Below, one piece after another: positions 29,527 through 34,162 of a stretch of 34,162 bases of DNA. Each line of letters starts with the position of its first letter. Position 1 is the stretch's first letter. A model generated the notes under the pieces. That model was not told the DNA's origin. It did no database searches and saw only the letters and a program-made list of their open reading frames with translations. Source of the DNA: Clostridia bacterium. GTDB lineage: Bacteria > Bacillota > Clostridia > Oscillospirales > CAG-272. Position numbers and translations under genes: made by a program. The stretch lies in the NCBI GenBank assembly GCA_017517745.1, contig JAFWYJ010000055.1, positions 1 to 34,162 on the forward strand, in the 5' to 3' direction.

Positions 29527-30747
29527 ATGAAAAAGAATATCAAAAACAGCCACTATCTCTCGGGCAAGGAAATCCGTGCGATCGCCAAGGAAAACGCCAA
29601 GGTGATGAAGGCACTTGAGCAGCGCAAGCACCGCAGGGCGGACGAGAGCGAGTTTATTACCTCCCTCAAGGACGAGAAAAACATTCTGGAAATCGACGAT
29701 CTGCACACCTATTTCTTCACCGATCAGGGTGTTGTCAAGGCAGTCAACGGTGTCTCCTTCAACGTGCCGCAAAATTCGGTCGTCGGCGTTGTCGGCGAGT
29801 CGGGATGCGGCAAATCGGTGACGAGCATGTCTGTCATGCAGCTCCTCCAAGGACCGCAGGGACAGATCTATTCGGGGCAGATCCGCTTCAAGGCGTATGA
29901 CTACCGCCGCGACAAAAAGGGCAACCCGATCCCCACGGGCACACAGGACGGCAAGACCGTCTATGAAATGGAAGAAAAGGTATATGACATCGCGAACATG
30001 CCGATCCATGAGATCCACCGCATCCGCGGCAGACAGATCTCGATGATCTTCCAAGAGCCCATGACCTCGCTCAACCCCGTCTTCACCATCGGAAACCAGC
30101 TGGATGAGGTCACCTTCATTCACACCCCCGGTGCCTCCAAAGAGGACGCGAAAAAACGCTCTCTGGAGATGCTCAACCTGGTTGGCATTGCCATGCCCGA
30201 GCGCGTCTACAACGCCTATCCGCACGAGCTTTCGGGCGGTATGAGACAGCGTGTGATGATCTCGATGGCGCTTGCCTGCAACCCGCGTCTGATCATCGCC
30301 GACGAGCCGACCACCGCACTCGACGTGACCATTCAGGCACAGATCCTCGATCTGTTGCGCGACCTGAAGGACAAGATCAACGGCTCGATCCTGCTCATCA
30401 CCCATGACCTCGGCATCATCGCCGAAATGGCGGACTACGTCGTTGTCATGTACGCGGGACGCGTGATCGAGAAGGGTACGGTGCGGGAGATCTTCCACAA
30501 CCCCATGCACCCCTACACCGTCGGGCTTCAGAAGTCCAAGCCCACCATGGATTCCGATTCGGACACGCTCTTTAACATCCCCGGCAACGTTCCCAACCCC
30601 GTGAATATGCCCAACCACTGTTACTTCAAGGAAAGATGCTCGCAATGCACCCAAAAATGCGCGGGAGACTATCCCGAAATGGTGCAGGTAAGCCCCACGC
30701 ACTTCGTGGCTTGCCACCTGTACGGAAAGGAGGAGAACCATGTCTGA
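29527..30747 (+). CDS. oppD: Oligopeptide ABC transporter ATPase, OppD type
   Basis: 406 residues. A 55-residue Lys/Glu-rich extension comes before the ATPase core ([26 protein letters not shown]). Walker A is GESGCGKSV, the Q-loop is [12 protein letters not shown], the signature is LSGGMRQR, Walker B is LIIADEP and the switch His is in LITHDLG. A short insertion ([17 protein letters not shown]) precedes the Q-loop. The C-terminal oligopeptide-specific region carries [14 protein letters not shown] and VACHLYG, the usual cysteine cluster of this subgroup. GAGGAGG, overlapping the oppC stop, lies eight bases before the ATG. Confidence 0.94.
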   Translation: MKKNIKNSHYLSGKEIRAIAKENAKVMKALEQRKHRRADESEFITSLKDEKNILEIDDLHTYFFTDQGVVKAVNGVSFNVPQNSVVGVVGESGCGKSVTSMSVMQLLQGPQGQIYSGQIRFKAYDYRRDKKGNPIPTGTQDGKTVYEMEEKVYDIANMPIHEIHRIRGRQISMIFQEPMTSLNPVFTIGNQLDEVTFIHTPGASKEDAKKRSLEMLNLVGIAMPERVYNAYPHELSGGMRQRVMISMALACNPRLIIADEPTTALDVTIQAQILDLLRDLKDKINGSILLITHDLGIIAEMADYVVVMYAGRVIEKGTVREIFHNPMHPYTVGLQKSKPTMDSDSDTLFNIPGNVPNPVNMPNHCYFKERCSQCTQKCAGDYPEMVQVSPTHFVACHLYGKEENHV

Positions 30748-31828
30748 AAACGAAATCAAGCAAGATGCCCCGATCTTTGACGACGAGGCCATCGCAGCCC
30801 AAGAGGCAGCGGCAAAGAAAGCAAGAATCGAGGCAGACAAGGCTCTCCCCTTCGATCCGGACGCGCTGTTGGAGGTCAGACACCTTCGCAAATCCTTCCC
30901 CCTCAAGAAATCGCTGACGGGCAAGGTTTTGCAGGAGTTGATCGCGGTTGACGACGTTTCCTTCAAGCTCAAGCCCGGTGAAACGCTGGGCATCGTCGGT
31001 GAGTCGGGATGTGGCAAAACCACGCTCGGAAGAGCCATTCTCAAGCTGCATCAGCCCAACAGCGGGCAGATCATCTTTGGCGGCAAGGATATCACCAACT
31101 ACAAAACCTCGCAAATGCGCGACATCCGCACCAAAATGCAGATCATCTTCCAGGATCCCTATTCCTCCCTGCCGCCCAGAAGCACCGTCGGTGACATTCT
31201 CTCCGAGCCCGTGCGCGTGCACAAGATCGTGCCTCAGGCAGAGATCAAGGATTACGTTCTCGATCTGATGGAAAAATGCGGTCTGCGTGACTATTACTAC
31301 GAGAGATACCCCCACGAATTTTCGGGCGGTCAGCGTCAGAGGATCTGCATCGCGCGCGCGCTGTCGGTCAATCCGCAGTTGGTGGTTTGCGACGAGCCGG
31401 TTTCGGCGCTCGACGTGTCGATCCAGGCGCAGATCATCAATCTGCTCAAGGATCTGCAACGCTCGATGAATCTGACCTATCTCTTCATCTCCCACGACCT
31501 GTCGGTGGTCAAGTTCATTTCGGACAAGATCGGCGTCATGTACCTCGGCTCGATGGTGGAATTCGGAAACAAGAAGGACATCTTCTCCAATCCGCTCCAT
31601 CCCTACACCAAGGCACTCTTCTCGGCGATCCCGAATCCCAACCCCGACGTCAAGATGAACCGCATCGTCCTCAAGGGCGATATTCCCTCTCCCGCAAATC
31701 CGCCCAAGGGCTGCCGTTTCCACACGCGTTGCCCGCACGCGACCGAGGTCTGTCGGCACGTCACTCCCGCCTACCGTGAGTATGAACCGGGACACTTCTG
31801 CGCTTGCCACCTCTACCCGCAGGATTGA
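30740..31828 (+). CDS. oppF: Oligopeptide ABC transporter ATPase, OppF type
   Basis: 362 residues; its first eight bases overlap oppD, so the two ATPases are translationally coupled. A 40-residue Ala/Lys/Glu extension is followed by LLEVRHLRKSFPLKK. Walker A GESGCGKTT, Q-loop FQDPYSSLPPR, signature FSGGQRQR, Walker B LVVCDEP, switch FISHDLS. The family usually has SLNPR after the Q-loop; here the Asn is Pro. The C-terminus has CRFHTRCPHATEVC and FCACHL, the expected cysteine cluster. AAGGAGGAG precedes the ATG. Confidence 0.94.
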   Translation: MSENEIKQDAPIFDDEAIAAQEAAAKKARIEADKALPFDPDALLEVRHLRKSFPLKKSLTGKVLQELIAVDDVSFKLKPGETLGIVGESGCGKTTLGRAILKLHQPNSGQIIFGGKDITNYKTSQMRDIRTKMQIIFQDPYSSLPPRSTVGDILSEPVRVHKIVPQAEIKDYVLDLMEKCGLRDYYYERYPHEFSGGQRQRICIARALSVNPQLVVCDEPVSALDVSIQAQIINLLKDLQRSMNLTYLFISHDLSVVKFISDKIGVMYLGSMVEFGNKKDIFSNPLHPYTKALFSAIPNPNPDVKMNRIVLKGDIPSPANPPKGCRFHTRCPHATEVCRHVTPAYREYEPGHFCACHLYPQD

Positions 31829-31834
31829 TTTGTC

Positions 31835-32134
31835 ATGAAAAGTCGGAAAGAAAAAAAGGAAATGAAGAAAAAAGAGAAGATCATATATATCGACGACGGC
31901 TCCACCGTGGTTGATATGTCGGGACTGCGACAAACGAAAAAGCCGCTCACGCCCGACGTTCACGGCTATGGAACGCCCAACAAGCGACAAAAGCAACCTT
32001 CACGGTGGAGATCCATCGTCGGTACCTATTTCGACAGCATGAAAATGATGCTTCTTCCCATGCTTGCCTTCATCGGCATCATCGCCGTCGCATTTTTCTT
32101 CCTTTGGTTGATCTTTTATCTCAAAACGCTATAA
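31835..32134 (+). CDS. Small single-TM protein at the end of the opp operon
   Basis: 99 residues: a very basic start (MKSRKEKKEMKKKEK), then IIYIDDGSTVVDMSGL, a polar Lys/Arg/Gln region and a C-terminal TM (MLLPMLAFIGIIAVAFFFLWLIFYL, about 72-97). I believe the 'KIIYIDDGSTVVDMS' opening recurs in small clostridial membrane proteins, but no function is known to me. It starts six bases after oppF. The ribosome site is weak (AGGA), and translation could instead begin at an ATG 27 bases in. It could be an accessory of the importer or of the envelope. Confidence 0.72.
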   Translation: MKSRKEKKEMKKKEKIIYIDDGSTVVDMSGLRQTKKPLTPDVHGYGTPNKRQKQPSRWRSIVGTYFDSMKMMLLPMLAFIGIIAVAFFFLWLIFYLKTL

Positions 32135-32195
32135 AAAGCCCCCCTCGTGCTGTCTTGAAAAGCCTTTTCAAGCATCTGCACCAAGGGGGCTTTTT
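32133..32195. terminator. Bidirectional terminator between the opp operon and the MATE gene
   Basis: AAAAAGCCCCC (32133-32143) pairs with GGGGGCTTTTT (32185-32195), and inside it CTTGAAAA pairs with TTTTCAAG (32154-32172). The A-run on one side and T-run on the other serve both convergent transcripts. Confidence 0.85.
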
Positions 32196-32217
32196 GATTT
32201 GTTTTATTCCATCGTGA

Positions 32218-33636
32218 TCAAGCCGTTTCGCCCGAGACGTCGGACTCCCCGACCTCTCTCGCCGGCGTTTTTTTGAACTTTTTCATATAGAAGAAGCAAA
32301 AGATGAAGAAGGTTGCGGAGGTCAGAATCCAAGAGACAGGATAAGAAAGATACAGGACTTCCAAACTCCGGTGATGGGGGATCACGGTATAGATCCAGAC
32401 CACGCGGAACAAACACGAGCCGATCAGCGAAATGAACATCGGCGAGATCGATTTGCCAAGTCCTCTCATCGTACCGCAGCCAACCTCCATCAGCCCACAC
32501 AGAAAATAGGTGGTCGCAAGCACGGACAGGCGCGTCATGCCCGCATTGATCGCGCCCTCGTTCCCGGGGGCAAACAGCCCGAGCAGAGGACGTCCGAAGC
32601 AGGTCACCAACCCGCCCACCGAAATGCCGACAACAGTGACCACAAGGACACAGCCAAACAGGCTTTTTTTCACACGGTCATATTTGCGCGCCCCCACGTT
32701 TTGTCCCACGAAAGTCAACGCGGCGTGATAGAGCGAGTTTTGTGTGGCGTAAATATAGCCGTCAATATTGGATCCCGCGGTGTTGCCGGCAACCACAACC
32801 TTTCCGAAGGAGTTGACAGTGGATTGGATCAAGACGTTGGAAAACGAGAACAGCGTGCTCTGAATCCCCGCCGGCAGACCGATGAAAACAATCTTGCGCA
32901 GCTTTGCGGGATCCACGCGAAGCTTGGAAAGCTCAATGCGACAAGGTCCCTCCATCCGCATCATATATAAAACGATGAGAACACACGACACCCACTGCGA
33001 CACTGCCGTCGCGATACCGACACCGACAGCACCCAGTCCAAACACGATCACCGTGATCAGATTAAGCACCACGTTGATCACGCCCGCCACCGAAAGAAAT
33101 GCCAAGGGACGCGTGGTGTCACCGTTCGAGCGCAGGATCGCAGCGCAGTAATTATACACCATGTTGGCAGGCATGCCGCAAAAATAGGCGCACATATAGG
33201 GTACCGCCTGATCCAGCACAGCCGGATCGGTCCCCATCATGGTCAAGAGCGGTCTTGCCATGCAAAGACCAAACACAGTCACCACAACGCCCGAGATCAA
33301 GGATGCTACCACAGAGGTATGTACCACGCGACTGACGTCATCATACGCCTTCGCGCCGATGTCATGGGCAACGCAAACACCCGCTCCCACCGAAAGACCA
33401 AAGAACAGATTGACGATCAGATTGGTCAAGGCGCCGCAGGAGCCAACCGCCGCCAATGCCGTTTCACATTCCTCCGGCGTGCTTCCGCCCCAGCGCCCAA
33501 CCACAACCGTATCCGCTGTATTAAAGAGCAGCTGAAGCACCGTGGTGGCGATCAGCGGCAAAGTAAACAAAATAATCTTAGAAAGTAACGGCCCTTCTGT
33601 AAAGTCTCCGCCGCCTTTTTTTCCGACTTTGATCAT
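32218..33636 (-). CDS. MATE-family efflux transporter
   Basis: 472 residues with about 12 TM helices in two related halves. Family features: DFTEGPLLSKIILFTLPLIATTVLQLLFNTADTVVVGR at the start, the AALAAVGSCGALTNLI region, and GLPAGIQSTLFSFSNVLIQ opening the second half, followed by GYIYATQNSLYHAALTFVGQNVGA. It resembles the clostridial group of MATE pumps that export cationic drugs or metabolites using a Na+ or H+ gradient; the substrate is unknown. I set the start at the ATG of MIKVGKKGGG, preceded by AGAGGTG, rather than 45 bases upstream, because the family usually begins just before D.T.G. A good promoter lies at 33699-33727. Confidence 0.92.
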   Translation of the reverse strand: MIKVGKKGGGDFTEGPLLSKIILFTLPLIATTVLQLLFNTADTVVVGRWGGSTPEECETALAAVGSCGALTNLIVNLFFGLSVGAGVCVAHDIGAKAYDDVSRVVHTSVVASLISGVVVTVFGLCMARPLLTMMGTDPAVLDQAVPYMCAYFCGMPANMVYNYCAAILRSNGDTTRPLAFLSVAGVINVVLNLITVIVFGLGAVGVGIATAVSQWVSCVLIVLYMMRMEGPCRIELSKLRVDPAKLRKIVFIGLPAGIQSTLFSFSNVLIQSTVNSFGKVVVAGNTAGSNIDGYIYATQNSLYHAALTFVGQNVGARKYDRVKKSLFGCVLVVTVVGISVGGLVTCFGRPLLGLFAPGNEGAINAGMTRLSVLATTYFLCGLMEVGCGTMRGLGKSISPMFISLIGSCLFRVVWIYTVIPHHRSLEVLYLSYPVSWILTSATFFIFCFFYMKKFKKTPAREVGESDVSGETA

Positions 33637-33698
33637 GAAAAAACACCTCTTCTCCACAAATTCCTCGGTTTTTTCCGCCAATAAACATCTTCCTATAT

Positions 33699-33727
33699 AT
33701 CATACCACAGCCGCCCCTAAATTGCAA
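33699..33727 (-). promoter_or_regulatory. Promoter of the MATE gene
   Basis: TTGCAA (33722-33727), 17 bases, TATGAT (33699-33704) on the minus strand, with TGTGG before the -10. Confidence 0.78.
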
Positions 33728-33747
33728 GGTTTTTTCAAAAAAGACGC

Positions 33748-33925
33748 GGGTTTTGCGGGGACGCGTTTTGTGGGGGTGCTTTTGAAAAAGGACGCGATCG
33801 TGGGGGCTTCTTTTTTTGCGGGGGAACTTTTTGAAAAAAGCTTCCCCCGCCCCCCCCTCAAAAACTTTTCGGGTAAGAGGGAAAAGGAAAGCCTTTATCT
33901 GTGCGCGCTGAATGCGCATTCGCTC
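33748..33925. repeat. Dispersed repeat family A, copy 2
   Basis: GACGCGGGTTTTGCGGGG, GACGCGTTTTGTGGGGG and GACGCGATCGTGGGGGC units, then a long hairpin GCGGGGGAACTTTTT/AAAAAGCTTCCCCCGC (about 33817-33850), then AACTTTTCGGGTAAGAGGG and AAAGCCTTTATCTGTGCGC. Order and wording match 8636-8760. No gene is seen in 33637-34162. Confidence 0.7.
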
Positions 33926-33941
33926 CCGCGGCCGGCGGCGA

Positions 33942-34160
33942 CCTGCGATAGCAGGCACGCCGAACGATGTTTGCCTTCGGCAAGAGATGTTGGCTTCGCC
34001 AAATGATGACGGCTTCGCCGAATGAGGCGCGGCTTCGCCACGGTTTGAAGGCAAACATCACATCATTTGCCCCTTCGTTGTTTATCAACGAAGGGGCAAC
34101 ATCATTTACGAGCAAGGCGAGTAACATCATTTTTTGCGTGAGCAAAAAACATCACTTCTC
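33942..34160. repeat. Array of variable hairpins with ATGATG/CATCAT linkers (runs off the window)
   Basis: Hairpins CCTGC gata GCAGG (33942-33955), TTGCC ttc GGCAA (33971-33983), TGGC ttc GCCA (33991-34001), CGGC ttc GCCG (34010-34020), a long TTGCCCCTTCGTTG/CAACGAAGGGGCAA (about 34068-34098) and TTTTGC gtga GCAAAA (about 34131-34146) alternate with GATGT, AATGATGA, then CATCATTT and AACATCAT. The linker again flips orientation part-way. Same class as 1940-2116. Confidence 0.65.
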
Positions 34161-34162
34161 CA

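Overview
This is a chromosomal window from a low-to-mid GC anaerobic Firmicute, most likely an uncultured gut or rumen clostridium (Oscillospiraceae / Christensenellales type). The assignment is inferred from strong AGGAGG ribosome sites, SigA-type promoters, lipobox lipoproteins, BspA-type leucine-rich repeats and intergenic palindromes of the 'CTCCCTCAGTC...GGGAGCC' kind. No rRNA or other taxonomic marker is present.

Layout. Positions 1-5300 are an accessory, repeat-rich and partly AT-rich segment. It holds a structured stretch ending in a terminator, an XRE regulator inside nested inverted repeats, and a DUF559 endonuclease gene whose ribosome site, last codons and terminator all lie in flanking palindromes. 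It also has small orphan genes (a two-TM protein, an acidic protein, a DUF7336-like protein), a frameshifted DUF6273 remnant, and an exact 57-bp direct repeat. tRNA-Trp (5298-5373) marks the edge. Positions 5490-8610 form a housekeeping-like minus-strand block: a small membrane protein, a 5-formyl-THF cyclo-ligase fused to a CPBP membrane protease, a DJ-1/PfpI protein and an RNHCP protein. Positions 8610-9260 are non-coding dispersed repeats.

Positions 9266-15618 (minus) carry three large secreted lipoproteins that share an N-terminal Ig/carboxypeptidase-regulatory-like module and a second recurring 'DGxYH..DGP' module; one contains a TlpA-like redoxin domain. Divergent from them, with back-to-back promoters at 15695-15823, runs a plus-strand cluster. 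It encodes a 2489-residue subtilisin-like protease with leucine-rich repeats and a membrane anchor, a lipoprotein with InlB-B-like and GLUG-like repeats, a complete oligopeptide ABC importer (OppA-B-C-D-F), and a small single-TM protein. It ends in a bidirectional terminator shared with a convergent MATE efflux gene. The cluster reads as a surface protein-degradation and peptide-import system: the protease binds and cuts extracellular protein and the Opp transporter imports the peptides. This coupling is inferred from gene order.

The window closes in the same dispersed hairpin family seen at 8.6-9.2 kb, followed by an array of short variable hairpins joined by a conserved ATGATGTT-type linker. 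That array is related to one at 1.94-2.12 kb and resembles in design one at 5.06-5.25 kb. The repeat architecture of the first 5 kb and of these arrays is the part least explained by known gene families.
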